Shown here: positions 27,954 through 37,420 of the stretch, piece after piece | Position numbering within the stretch: the stretch's first letter is position 1 | How the letters are laid out: every line of letters starts with the position of its first letter | Assembly: GCF_003417535.1 (NCBI RefSeq) | Contig: NZ_QVLS01000001.1 | Span: 248,001 to 312,000 of the forward strand | Direction of reading: 5' to 3' | From: Hydrogenophaga borbori | GTDB lineage: Bacteria; Pseudomonadota; Gammaproteobacteria; Burkholderiales; Burkholderiaceae_C | Length of the DNA stretch: 64,000 bases | The notes under the pieces: model-generated | The model's input: only the letters and a program-made list of their open reading frames with translations | Databases searched by the model: none | What the model was told of the DNA's origin: nothing | Program-made: the position numbers and the translations under genes

Positions 27954-27969
27954 CTGTATTTTTAACCAG
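27954..27969. promoter_or_regulatory. LexA box 2
   Basis: CTGTATTTTTAACCAG is a second CTG-N10-CAG operator, 19 bp from the first and closer to the consensus (CTGTAT...). It ends 17 bases before the GTG start of the divergent asparaginase gene, so LexA may affect both directions. Confidence 0.85.
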
Positions 27970-27986
27970 TTATTTGGAGAAGGCAA

Positions 27987-28943
27987 GTGGGTGAGGGCAC
28001 AAAGGCCACGCGGATCGTCGTGCTGGGCATGGGCGGGACCATCGCCGGCCGGGCCGAGCGCGCGGGCGACAACGTGGGCTACGACGCGGGGGCGGTGCCG
28101 GTCGAGGACCTGGCGGCCGGCCTGCCCGCGCTGCGCGGGCGGGACATGGCCTTCGAACAGGTGGCGCAGATCAACAGCAAGGACATGCGCCTGGCCGATC
28201 TGCAGCGGCTGGTGGGGCGGGCGGGCCGGCACCTGGCCGACCCCGCCGTGCAAGGGCTGGTGGTCACGCACGGCACCGACACCATCGAGGAGACCGCGTA
28301 CCTGCTGCAGACGCTGCTGGCGCCGGCCAAGCCCCTGGTGTTGACCTGCGCCATGCGCCCGGCCACGGCGGTGTCGCCCGACGGCCCGCAGAACCTCAGC
28401 GATGCCGTGGCCGTGGCCACCGAGCCGGGCGCGCGCGGCGTGCTGGTGGTGTGCGCGGGGCGGGTGCACGGCCCTCTTGAAGTGGCCAAGCAGCACCCGT
28501 ACCGCACCGACCCTTTCGATTCCGGCGACGCCGGCGTGATCGCGCTGGTGGAGGAGGGGCGCGTGCGGCGCTTTCGCGATTGGCCCGCGGCGGCGCGCCA
28601 CGCGGCGCGGCTGCAGGCCTTCCTGCGTGCGACCGCGATGCCGCGCGTGGCCTGGCTGAGCAGCCACGCCGACGCGGCGGCCTGGCCGGTGCACGCACTG
28701 CTGGCCGCGCCGCCCGCGGCGCGGGTGCAGGGCATCGTGGTGTCGGGCACGGGCAATGCGTCGCTGCACGCCGAACTCGAGGCCGCGCTGCGCGAGGCCG
28801 AGGCGGGCGGCGTGCGCGTGGTCATCGCCAACCGCAACGGCGCGCCGCCGGTGCCGTACCCCCAGCAGCCCTTCGCCGACATCGACGGCCTGTCGCCGCC
28901 CAAGGCGCGCTGGGCGCTGGCGCTCGAGTTGCTGGACGCCTGA
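27987..28943 (+). CDS. L-asparaginase family protein
   Basis: This 318-residue protein has the asparaginase/glutaminase motifs: VVLGMGGTIAG (catalytic Thr) near residue 18, VVTHGTDTIEETAYLL (second Thr plus Asp) near 92, and the C-terminal IVVSGTGNASLH. It hydrolyses L-asparagine to aspartate and ammonia. No signal peptide is present, suggesting a cytoplasmic enzyme. The start is a GTG preceded by GGAGAAG. It is divergent from lexA and is followed after two bases by a small membrane-protein gene. Confidence 0.92.
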   Translation: MGEGTKATRIVVLGMGGTIAGRAERAGDNVGYDAGAVPVEDLAAGLPALRGRDMAFEQVAQINSKDMRLADLQRLVGRAGRHLADPAVQGLVVTHGTDTIEETAYLLQTLLAPAKPLVLTCAMRPATAVSPDGPQNLSDAVAVATEPGARGVLVVCAGRVHGPLEVAKQHPYRTDPFDSGDAGVIALVEEGRVRRFRDWPAAARHAARLQAFLRATAMPRVAWLSSHADAAAWPVHALLAAPPAARVQGIVVSGTGNASLHAELEAALREAEAGGVRVVIANRNGAPPVPYPQQPFADIDGLSPPKARWALALELLDA

Positions 28944-28945
28944 GG

Positions 28946-29371
28946 GTGGACGCCTTCGCCGCGCTGGGCGCCCATCCCTGGGCCTACCCCATGCTGGAGG
29001 TGGCGCACCTCGTGGGCGTCGCCTTGCTGCTGGGCAATCTGCTGCTGCTGGAGGCGCGCGTGTGGGGCCTGGGCGCGGCACTGCCGGTGCAGCCACTGGC
29101 GCGCTTGAGCCTCGGGCTGGCCGTGCTGGGATTCGGTCTGGCGGCGGCCAGTGGCCTGACCATGTTCGCCACCATGCCGTCGGAACTGTTGGGCAACCGG
29201 GTGTTCACAGCCAAGATGGCGCTGATCGCGCTGGCGGCGTGCAACGCGGGCTGGTTCCATGGCCGCCGCTCGCTGCAGCGCCTGGATGGCACGGCGCGCG
29301 CCCTGCTGGGCGTGTCCACGCTGCTGTGGCTGACGGTGCTTACCTGTGGCCGCTGGATCGGCTACGTCTGA
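28946..29371 (+). CDS. Small membrane protein (DUF6644-like)
   Basis: This 141-residue protein starts at a GTG two bases after the asparaginase stop. It has about four transmembrane segments (LVGVALLLGNLLLL, GLAVLGFGLAAASGLTMF, MALIALAACNAGWF, ALLGVSTLLWLTVLTCGRW). I assign it to the DUF6644-type proteins from memory of the pattern and from its DUF6152-like neighbour. No function is established; a cytochrome- or copper-linked membrane role is only a guess. Confidence 0.75.
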   Translation: MDAFAALGAHPWAYPMLEVAHLVGVALLLGNLLLLEARVWGLGAALPVQPLARLSLGLAVLGFGLAAASGLTMFATMPSELLGNRVFTAKMALIALAACNAGWFHGRRSLQRLDGTARALLGVSTLLWLTVLTCGRWIGYV

Positions 29372-29385
29372 AGGAGTGCAGGACG

Positions 29386-29862
29386 ATGGACAGACGAACC
29401 CTGTTGCAGGCCGGCGCCCTGGCGCTGGGGGGCGTGGCCGGTGCCGCGCGCGCGCACCATGGCTGGAGCAGCTTCGACCAGAGCCGCCCCCTCTACCTGG
29501 AGGGCAAGGCCGTGCAGGTGGCGTGGCGCAACCCGCACGCCGAACTGGTGCTGGAAGTGCCCGAGAACCTGGCCGTGCCCGCGGGTCTGGCGAGCCGGTC
29601 GCTGCCGGCGCAGTCGGCCGGCGTGGACGGTGCCGCGCTGCTGGCGCGCGCCACGGTGCCGCGCCGGCGGGACCGGCGCTGGCAGATCGAACTCGCGCCC
29701 ATTTTTCGCCTGAACCAGTGGCAGGTACCCGAGCTGAAGGTGGGCGACAGCATGGCCATGGTGGGCTTCGCCTTCGAGGGCGAGCGCGGCGAGCCGGTGC
29801 TGCGCGTGGAGTACCTGTTCGTCAGCGACAAGGCCTACGGCTTGCGCTCCAGCCCGGTCTGA
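29386..29862 (+). CDS. DUF6152-like exported protein
   Basis: This 158-residue protein has an N-terminal signal of about 23 residues with an RR pair (MDRRTLLQAGALALGG) ending at ARA. It then shows the DUF6152 hallmark HHGWSSFDQSRPLYLEGKAV followed by VAWRNPHAEL. The His-rich start of the mature protein could bind a metal (inference). It follows the membrane protein gene by 14 bases, with a ribosome binding site (AAGGAG) upstream. Confidence 0.82.
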   Translation: MDRRTLLQAGALALGGVAGAARAHHGWSSFDQSRPLYLEGKAVQVAWRNPHAELVLEVPENLAVPAGLASRSLPAQSAGVDGAALLARATVPRRRDRRWQIELAPIFRLNQWQVPELKVGDSMAMVGFAFEGERGEPVLRVEYLFVSDKAYGLRSSPV

Positions 29863-29878
29863 GCCGCGCCGGCGCGGC

Positions 29879-31138
29879 TCACAGCGTGGCCAGCATGGCG
29901 CCCACGGTCAGCGCCATGGCGACCGTGGCGATCCAGCCGAGCACGCGCAGCCGCGGGCCGATGACGTGCGGGCCCATCGTCGAGGGCTGGGCGGCCAGCA
30001 GCATCATCACGGCCATGATGGGCACGGCGATCACGCCGTTGATCACCGCCGACCAGAACAGCGCCCGGACGGGGTCCATCGACGTGAAGCACAGCAGCAC
30101 GCCGCCCACGGTGGCGGTGGCGATCACGCCATAGAAGCCGCGGCCTTCCCCCTTGTCCAGGCGTGCGCTCAGGCTGCCCGACCAGCCCGCCGCCTCGGCC
30201 ACGGCGTAGCCGGCGGAGCCCGCGAGCACCGGCACCGCCAGCAGTCCGGTGCCGATGATCCCCAGGCTGAACAGCATGAAGGTGAATGGCCCGGCCACGG
30301 GCCGCAGGGCCTCCGCCGCCTGGGCCGAGGTCTGGACGTCGGTGATGCCCGCGGCGTGCAGCGTGGCCGCCGTGCTCAGGATGATGAAGAAGGCGATCAG
30401 GTTGGAGAACACCATGCCGATGCTGGTGTCGATCTTGATGCGCCGAAGGTGGCGGCGCACGTCCTGTCGGGTCTGGGGCGGCTGGCCGCTGGCGTCTTCC
30501 ATTTCCTGCGCCGCCTGCCAGAAGAAGAGGTAGGGACTGATGGTGGTGCCGAACACCGCGACCACCATCAGGAGCACGTCGTGGCCGAGGGCGAGAGGCG
30601 GGCGCACGATCTGCCGGGCCACGGTCCACCAGTCCAGGTGCACCGTGAACACCACGGCCACATAGGACAGCAGCGCCAGCGTCAGCCACTTCAGCCAGCG
30701 CACGTAGGTCTGGTAGGGCAGGAAGACCTGCAGCACCAGGCAGAGCAGGCCGAACGTCACCGCGTACACGTGGGCCGACCCGCCCACCAGCAGGCGCAGC
30801 GCCTCCGCCATGGCCGCGATGTCCGCGGCCAGGTTGAGCGTGTTGGCCACCAGCAGCAGGCCGACCACGGCCAGCAGCACCCAGCGCGGAAAACCCGCCC
30901 GGATGTTGGCGGCCAGGCCCCGCCGCGTGACGTGTCCGATGCGCGCGCTGACGATCTGGATCGCGATCATGAGCGGCAGGGTGAAGACCACCGTCCACAG
31001 CATGGAGAAGCCGAACTGCGCGCCGGCTTGGGAGTAGGTGGCGATGCCGCTGGGATCGTCGTCGGCGGCACCGGTGATCAGGCCGGGTCCGAGCTTGCGC
31101 AGACCGCGCCGCAGGCCGAATGGACGGATCGCTTTCAT
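29879..31138 (-). CDS. Nramp-family metal transporter, divergent subgroup
   Basis: This 419-residue protein has about eleven hydrophobic segments and an Nramp-type TM1 (GPGLITGAADDDPSGIATYSQ). The metal-binding motif is DPSG instead of DPGN, and TM6 reads TTISPYLFFWQ with no methionine of the usual A-x-x-MPH motif. These are the positions that select Mn2+/Fe2+ in canonical MntH, so this subgroup probably carries another ion (Mg2+, Al3+ or other) or works differently. It lies 120 bases downstream of the autotransporter gene stop on the opposite side of the DUF6152 gene. Confidence 0.85.
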   Translation of the reverse strand: MKAIRPFGLRRGLRKLGPGLITGAADDDPSGIATYSQAGAQFGFSMLWTVVFTLPLMIAIQIVSARIGHVTRRGLAANIRAGFPRWVLLAVVGLLLVANTLNLAADIAAMAEALRLLVGGSAHVYAVTFGLLCLVLQVFLPYQTYVRWLKWLTLALLSYVAVVFTVHLDWWTVARQIVRPPLALGHDVLLMVVAVFGTTISPYLFFWQAAQEMEDASGQPPQTRQDVRRHLRRIKIDTSIGMVFSNLIAFFIILSTAATLHAAGITDVQTSAQAAEALRPVAGPFTFMLFSLGIIGTGLLAVPVLAGSAGYAVAEAAGWSGSLSARLDKGEGRGFYGVIATATVGGVLLCFTSMDPVRALFWSAVINGVIAVPIMAVMMLLAAQPSTMGPHVIGPRLRVLGWIATVAMALTVGAMLATL

Positions 31139-31258
31139 GAGGCTCCCTGCCCGTTGGGCCCCGAGGCGGCCGGGGCGAGGCGCGGATCGTGGCCCGGCCG
31201 GCCATTGCGCGTCAATGGCCCCAGGCCGTTGGCCGGTGGAGAAAAACCCGGTTCGGGC

Positions 31259-33988
31259 TTACCAGTCCACCCGCAGTCCCAGGCTGCCGTTGAGCCCACC
31301 CCGGTGCCGCGCCGCGCCGCCCAGGGACCAGGCGCTGCCCACTTCCCCATAGAGGCTGATGCCGGTGGACAAGGCCAGCGTGGCGCCAGCGGCCAGTTCG
31401 GCGCTGGCGCCGCCCGTGCCCGTGGCCACGTCCGCGGAGCCGGCGGGTCCGATGAAGCGCGCCACATCCCTGCCTGGGCTGCTGCGGTACAGGTTCACGC
31501 GACCGTACGGTCGCAGCACGCCCGCGGCGGTCGACACCTCGCCCTTGACCCGCAGACCCAGCCGGGCCGCCCAGCTGCCATGGGGCTGTTGCTGCACGTC
31601 GGCGCCGGCGATGCTCACGCCGTCGAGCGCCATGCGCTGGTGCACCAGTTGCAGCTGCGGCTCCAGTTCCCAGCCCGCCGCGAGTGGGTAGCCCCGCCCG
31701 ACTTCCACCGAGGCCAGGAGGCTGTCGCCCTTGCCATGGCTGGCCGGCGCGGTCAGCGGCGACACGCTGTAGCGGTGGCGGGCGCCCTGCAGCACCGTGT
31801 CCAGGTAGAAGCCGTTGGCACGCCGGTAGGTCGCATAGACGCCCAGGTACTGGCTGCGCAGCGCATTGCTGCCCAGCGCCTGTTCCGCGATGCCGCCAGC
31901 CAGGCCCCGCAGCCGCATGTCGCCGTCGAGCTGACCCACGTACAGGCCCGCGCGCCAGCCCGGCCGGGCCCACAGGTCGATGCCGGCCTGCAGACCGTGG
32001 AGCCGGCCCCGGCTGCGCGGGCTCACGTCGCCGCGCTGGCTCACGCGGCGTTCGGCGCTGATGATCCGCGCCCAGGTCTGCCGTTCGGCGGTGGCGCCAT
32101 CGCCGACGCGCAGGTGCAGGTTGCCCACCATCACGGCATTGCCCAGGCGCAGCTGCTCAGGCAGCGCGGCGAACAGTGGTACCTCCACGCGGTAGGCGGG
32201 CGTGGCGGCCCCCGCGACCGCGCTGGACCGCAGAAACCAACTTTCCCCGGCGCCGTTGGCGTCGGCCGCGTACAGGCGGTACTCGTAGGCGCCGGCGTCG
32301 ACGTGCTCGCCGGCCAGGCGGAACGCGTCCCTGGTGGTCTGGGCGGTGGTGGTGGCGCCGTTGAGCGCGCTGATGACTTCGATGCCGTCGCCCGTGGTCA
32401 GCGCGCCCAGGCCGCCCAGGTTGGTGATGTGCAAGGTGGTGGTGCCGCTGGCGCTGGCGCCGGCGCCATCGAGCACCAGCCGGTCGCTGAGGCTGCCGCT
32501 GTGGCCCAGCGCGGTGCCCATCCTCAGCGTGCCGTTCTGGCCGACATAGGCGCCGTTGACGGTCAGCCGGCTGCCGGGGACGGCGCCCAGCAGCGAGACC
32601 GTGCCCGCGTTGTCCAGGCTGGCCACCGCCTGGTCCAGGCCCGCCGTGTCGAGCGTGGCGCCGGCCGCCACGGTGTGCGCGGAGTGGGCGCTGAAGGCGC
32701 CGGCGGCGCTGGCACGCAAGGTGCCGCCCGCCACGCGGGTGGCACCCGTGTAGGTGCTCAGGCCGCCCAGCGTCAGCGTGCCCAGGCCCAGCTTGTTGAA
32801 GTCCGCCGCGCCGGTGAAGGCCGTGCCGACGCCGACGGCGTGGTTGTTCGTGTCGATCCACACGCCCTCGGCGCCACCCGACAGCGTGGCGAAACCTTGC
32901 AGAAAATCGGCCTCGTTCAGGGTCGCGCGCAGGATGCCGCCGTTGAGGTTGAGCGTGGCGGTGCCACTGCCCCGGATCACCACGTTCGTTTCGAGCACGC
33001 CGCGCCCGCTCGCGTCGCCGAGCAGGCTCAGCGTGCCGCTGGAGCCGGCCTGGACGGCGATCTGGGTGCGCGGCGCCAGCACCGTGCCGCGGTCCTCGAT
33101 GGTCAATTCGCCGATGCCCTCGTAGCCCACGTTCAACTGCGCCGAAAAGTCCAGGCTGGACGCGCGGGCGCTGATGGCGTCGCGGCCCGTGACCGTGACC
33201 AGGCCGTTGCCGCCCGCTTCGTAGCCGATGTAGACGGTGTGGCCGCTGACCGCGCCACCCGCTTCAACGGTGAGATCACCCGGGTCCGAAAAACCCACGT
33301 AGAGGTTGTCGCCAAGGCTCCAGGTCGAGACCCGGCCGTTGCCGTCGCTGCCGGAGACGGTGACCGTGCCGCTGGAGACGCCCGGGCCCACGCCGGTGGT
33401 GCCACCGATGGCGCCCTGGACGCTGCGCACCAGGCCTCCGTTTTCGATGAGCAGCGAGCCCACGCCGGCATTGCCCACGGTGAGCGTGCTGGTGTTGATC
33501 CAGGTGGAGGCGTTGCCATGGGCATCCACGCCCGAGACGGTGGCCGAGGCCGTGCCGCCGCCAAAGGCGATGTTGCCGTGCGCGTTGCTGACCAGACCGC
33601 CGTTGAGGATCGAGAGCGACGCCGTGCCGCCCGCCCCGACGGCCAGATCGCCCGGCATGGTCCAGCTCGACACGTTGCCGCTGCCGTCGCTGCCCGTGAC
33701 GATCACCGTGCCCGTGCCCCCGGTGTAGCCCAGCGCGCCGTTCCCGCTGCTGGCCGTGCCGCCGTCTTCGATGGTCAGGGTGCCGACGCCGGTGTCGCCG
33801 ACGTAGATCTCGCCGGCCTCGACCCAGTGCGGCGACGGGACCGGCAAGGGGCCCGGGTTCACGTCGCCCACGCCGGTGACGGACTGCGCGACCGCCACGC
33901 GGGTGCCCAGCGTTGCCCACACCAGGGCCATGGCCGCCAGGGACAGGCGCGAGCGCCGGTGGGGAATGAACGCGTGTTGCTGGCCCAT
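31259..33988 (-). CDS. Autotransporter (type Va) with beta-repeat passenger
   Basis: This 909-residue protein has an export signal to about residue 35 (ALVWATLGTRVAVAQ), a passenger of about 600 residues, and a C-terminal beta-barrel (from about 645, WARIISAERRVSQRG) ending in Trp (SLGLRVDW). The passenger starts with five imperfect repeats of about 50 residues of the type LxVGxxGxGxLxIExGGxV...VTVxGxDGxGxxSSW. A PATR-type segment follows (LGLGTLTLGGLSTYTGATRVAGGTL). It is expected in the outer membrane with a surface-exposed beta-helix. No protease or lipase motif was seen, so adhesion or biofilm is the likely role. Confidence 0.9.
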   Translation of the reverse strand: MGQQHAFIPHRRSRLSLAAMALVWATLGTRVAVAQSVTGVGDVNPGPLPVPSPHWVEAGEIYVGDTGVGTLTIEDGGTASSGNGALGYTGGTGTVIVTGSDGSGNVSSWTMPGDLAVGAGGTASLSILNGGLVSNAHGNIAFGGGTASATVSGVDAHGNASTWINTSTLTVGNAGVGSLLIENGGLVRSVQGAIGGTTGVGPGVSSGTVTVSGSDGNGRVSTWSLGDNLYVGFSDPGDLTVEAGGAVSGHTVYIGYEAGGNGLVTVTGRDAISARASSLDFSAQLNVGYEGIGELTIEDRGTVLAPRTQIAVQAGSSGTLSLLGDASGRGVLETNVVIRGSGTATLNLNGGILRATLNEADFLQGFATLSGGAEGVWIDTNNHAVGVGTAFTGAADFNKLGLGTLTLGGLSTYTGATRVAGGTLRASAAGAFSAHSAHTVAAGATLDTAGLDQAVASLDNAGTVSLLGAVPGSRLTVNGAYVGQNGTLRMGTALGHSGSLSDRLVLDGAGASASGTTTLHITNLGGLGALTTGDGIEVISALNGATTTAQTTRDAFRLAGEHVDAGAYEYRLYAADANGAGESWFLRSSAVAGAATPAYRVEVPLFAALPEQLRLGNAVMVGNLHLRVGDGATAERQTWARIISAERRVSQRGDVSPRSRGRLHGLQAGIDLWARPGWRAGLYVGQLDGDMRLRGLAGGIAEQALGSNALRSQYLGVYATYRRANGFYLDTVLQGARHRYSVSPLTAPASHGKGDSLLASVEVGRGYPLAAGWELEPQLQLVHQRMALDGVSIAGADVQQQPHGSWAARLGLRVKGEVSTAAGVLRPYGRVNLYRSSPGRDVARFIGPAGSADVATGTGGASAELAAGATLALSTGISLYGEVGSAWSLGGAARHRGGLNGSLGLRVDW

Positions 33989-34077
33989 TGGTTTGTCATC
34001 GGTCCATGCTGGCGCAACTTGATGGCCTTCTGGCCCGTGCCTTGGCCGTCGCCGATCGCGCGGCTGCGCCGACCAAG

Positions 34078-34103
34078 AAAAATGCCCCGCGGTTGCGGGG
34101 CAT
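34078..34103 (-). terminator. Rho-independent terminator after adk
   Basis: On the minus strand ATGCCCCGC and GCGGGGCAT (34082-34103) form a 9-bp stem with the loop AACC, followed by a short U run. It ends the exbB-to-adk transcript before the autotransporter gene. Confidence 0.85.
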
Positions 34104-34130
34104 TGTGCTGGGGCTCAGGCGGGGGGGCGC

Positions 34131-34808
<678 letters not shown>

Positions 34809-34928
34809 TCAACCGCGTCGCCGCTGCCCCCTCGCGCGGCGGCCCCAGGGCGTGCCGCCGGGGTAACCGACGGAGGATAGCACGCGACCCTTGACAAGCC
34901 CTTGCCGCGCACCAGGCCGGTGCGGGGC

Positions 34929-35687
34929 TCAGGCCGCGCCGATCAAGGCGCGCACGCGGGCCAGGTCTTGCGGGGTGTCGACGCCGGGGCCGGGCGCGTG
35001 CGCCGTGAGGTGCACCGCGATGCGCTCGCCATGCCACAGCGCGCGCAGCTGCTCGAGCGACTCCAGACGTTCCGTGGGCGCCGCGGGCAGGGTGGGGAAG
35101 CGCCGCAGGAAAGCGGCCCGGTAGGCGTAGATGCCGACGTGGCGCAGCGGCGCGGGCGAAGGCAGGTCGTCCCCGGCCATGCCGTCGCGCCACCAAGGAA
35201 TGGGCGCACGGCTGAAGTACTGGGCGGTGCCGCGCGCGTCGGTCACCACCTTCACCACGTTCGGGTCCAGCCAATCGGCGCGCCGCTCGATGGCGTGCGC
35301 GGCCGTGCTCATGGCGCAGTCGGTGCGCGCCTGCAGTTCGGCGGCCACGGCATCGATCAATGCGGGCTCGATCAGGGGTTCGTCGCCCTGCACATTGACC
35401 ACCACCTCGTCGTCGGCCAGCCCCAGCGCCGCGCAGGCCTCGGCGAGGCGGTCGCTGCCGCTGGGGTGGTCGGCGCGCGTGGCCAGCGCGGCGACGCCGT
35501 GCTGCGCGCAGGCGGCCAGGATGCGCGAATCGTCGGCCGCCACCACGCAGCGCGTGGCGCCACTCAGGGCCGCGCGGCGCGCCACGCGCACCACCATGGG
35601 CAGCCCGCCGATGTCGGCGAGGGGTTTGTCCGGCAGGCGGCTGGACGCCAGGCGCGCCGGGATCAGCACGGTGAAGCCCTGGGCCAC
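34929..35687 (-). CDS. kdsB: 3-deoxy-manno-octulosonate cytidylyltransferase
   Basis: This 252-residue enzyme shows [33 protein letters not shown] and [30 protein letters not shown], all family hallmarks. It activates KDO with CTP for lipopolysaccharide inner-core synthesis. It starts two bases after the Trm112-like gene, with lpxK upstream, so lipid A/core genes are grouped here. Confidence 0.97.
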   Translation of the reverse strand: MAQGFTVLIPARLASSRLPDKPLADIGGLPMVVRVARRAALSGATRCVVAADDSRILAACAQHGVAALATRADHPSGSDRLAEACAALGLADDEVVVNVQGDEPLIEPALIDAVAAELQARTDCAMSTAAHAIERRADWLDPNVVKVVTDARGTAQYFSRAPIPWWRDGMAGDDLPSPAPLRHVGIYAYRAAFLRRFPTLPAAPTERLESLEQLRALWHGERIAVHLTAHAPGPGVDTPQDLARVRALIGAA

Positions 35688-35689
35688 GC

Positions 35690-35899
35690 TCAGTCCTGCG
35701 GCGCGGCGGGCTTGGGCGGGCGGGCGGCCTCCTCTTCGCTCAGGGGCCGCGCCTCGTGCTCCAGCAGGATGGGGATGCCGTCGCGGATCGGGTAGGCCAG
35801 CCGGGCGCTGCGCGAGAGCAGTTCCTGGCGCTCGCGGTTGAGCACGAGCGGGCCCTTGGTGACCGGGCAGACCAGCAGTTCGAGGAGTTTGGAATCCAT
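35690..35899 (-). CDS. Trm112 family protein
   Basis: This 69-residue protein begins [14 protein letters not shown] and has [18 protein letters not shown], the bacterial Trm112 (YcaR-like) pattern, with one Cys of the usual zinc knuckle visible in LVCPV. It is co-transcribed between lpxK and kdsB, its usual place in beta- and gamma-proteobacteria. It may act as a small partner for methyltransferases. Confidence 0.93.
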   Translation of the reverse strand: MDSKLLELLVCPVTKGPLVLNRERQELLSRSARLAYPIRDGIPILLEHEARPLSEEEAARPPKPAAPQD

Positions 35900-35928
35900 C
35901 CGGTGATGATAGGCGCGCCGGGGGGCGC

Positions 35929-36969
35929 TCAGGCCGGCGGCGGGCCGAGCCGTTCGTCCACGGCCGCGAAGAAGGCCGGGTCGATGTCGAGCACCAGTGG
36001 CACGGCCCAGAGGTCGGGGCGTGCGCTGGTGGACAGCTTCACCAGGTCTTTCTCGGTGCACAGCACCGGGCCCGGCGCGCCGCGCAGGGCCTGCTCGAGG
36101 CTGGCGGCGCCGGCGTGGTCCGCCAGCGCGAGGGTGGCGGACAACCGCAGGCCGCGCGCGCGCAGCATGTCGAAGAAGGCTTCGGGCCGCGCGATCCCGG
36201 CCACGGCGGTGAGCGCCTGGCCCCGCAGGGACTCCAGCGCCAGCCTGTCGCCGCGCGCGTTCACGGCGCGCGGCGCGAGCGAGCGCCGCGCGCCAAAGGC
36301 CGGCAGGCCGCCGGCCAGTGGCGCGGGGGGTGGGCCGCCATCGCGTGCCTGCTGAAGCACCAGCTGAGGCGCGCGCGGGGCATCGGTGGACGGCCAAGGC
36401 TCGCGCAGCAGGCCGGCGGGCAGCAGCCAGCCATTGCCCAGTCCGCGGTCGTCGAACACCGCCACGCGCAGGTCGCTGCCCAGGGGCCAGTGCTGCAGGC
36501 CGTCGTCGCAGACGATCAGATTCACCTCGGGGTGGGTGCGCAGCAGGGCCTGCGCGGCCTCGGCGCGCGCGCGGGCCACCCACACCGGCGCGCCGGTCGC
36601 ACGGCGAATCAGCAGGGGCTCGTCGCCGCTGAGTGCGGCGTCGGCGTCGGCGGGCACGGCCTGGGGCGCTGCGCCCGCGCGGCCGTGTCCGCGCGAGACC
36701 ACCCCCGGCCGCCAGCCGCGCCGCTGCAGGTGCTCGACCAGGGCGATGGTGGTGGGGGTTTTGCCGGCGCCGCCGACGATCACGTTGCCGACCACGATCA
36801 CCGGCACCGGCAGGCGCGCGGGCTGGTGGCGCCCCGACCGGTACGCCGATCGGCGCCAGGCCAGCAGCCCGCCATAGAGCCAGGCCAGCGGCAGCAGCGC
36901 GCGCGCGGCCGGCCCTCGGCGCAGGCTCAGCGCCCGCCAGCAGGCCTCGAGGCGGGCCCGGACCGTCAT
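35929..36969 (-). CDS. lpxK: Tetraacyldisaccharide 4'-kinase
   Basis: This 346-residue membrane-associated kinase carries the P-loop [13 protein letters not shown], the downstream [28 protein letters not shown] and [14 protein letters not shown] motifs, and ends with the [10 protein letters not shown] segment. It phosphorylates the lipid A precursor to give lipid IVA at the inner membrane. I use the ATG at 36969; an upstream ATG would overlap exbD. It lies seven bases after exbD. Confidence 0.96.
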   Translation of the reverse strand: MTVRARLEACWRALSLRRGPAARALLPLAWLYGGLLAWRRSAYRSGRHQPARLPVPVIVVGNVIVGGAGKTPTTIALVEHLQRRGWRPGVVSRGHGRAGAAPQAVPADADAALSGDEPLLIRRATGAPVWVARARAEAAQALLRTHPEVNLIVCDDGLQHWPLGSDLRVAVFDDRGLGNGWLLPAGLLREPWPSTDAPRAPQLVLQQARDGGPPPAPLAGGLPAFGARRSLAPRAVNARGDRLALESLRGQALTAVAGIARPEAFFDMLRARGLRLSATLALADHAGAASLEQALRGAPGPVLCTEKDLVKLSTSARPDLWAVPLVLDIDPAFFAAVDERLGPPPA

Positions 36970-36976
36970 GGGCTTG

Positions 36977-37420
36977 TCAGGGGCGCTTGCGCGCCGGCGC
37001 GGCGCTGGCGCTCTGCTGCGTGGCGAAAGTGATCTGCACAAGGCCCGCGCGGCGGGCGGCGTCCATCACGTTGATCACCGACTGGTGGGCGGCGGCGGCG
37101 TCGGCGCTGATCACCACCACGGTGTCGCGCCCGTCTTCCACGCTGGACTGCAGGGCGCTGGCGATGAGTTCGACACTGGTGCCTTCGAGCACCGTGCGGT
37201 TGACTGCGTAGCGGCCGTCGGCGCCCACGGTCACCAGCACCTCCTTGGGGTTCTGCTTGGGGGCCTCGGCGTCCGCCACCGGCAGGTTCACCTTGAGCTC
37301 GGTGAACTTGCTGTAGGTCGTCGTGAGCACCAGGAAGATGACGACGACCAGCAGGATGTCGATGAACGGGATCAGGTTGATCTCGGGTTCGTCGCGGTGA
37401 CCGCGCGGGCGGAAGTTCAT
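36977..37420 (-). CDS. exbD: Biopolymer transport protein ExbD/TolR family
   Basis: This 147-residue protein has a single N-terminal transmembrane helix (DILLVVVIFLVLTTTY) preceded by EPEINLIPFID with the proton-path aspartate. A periplasmic domain with VVISADAAAAHQSVINVMDAARRAG follows. With ExbB it converts proton motive force into mechanical work for TonB- or Tol-type systems. Its start overlaps the exbB stop by four bases. Confidence 0.94.
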   Translation of the reverse strand: MNFRPRGHRDEPEINLIPFIDILLVVVIFLVLTTTYSKFTELKVNLPVADAEAPKQNPKEVLVTVGADGRYAVNRTVLEGTSVELIASALQSSVEDGRDTVVVISADAAAAHQSVINVMDAARRAGLVQITFATQQSASAAPARKRP

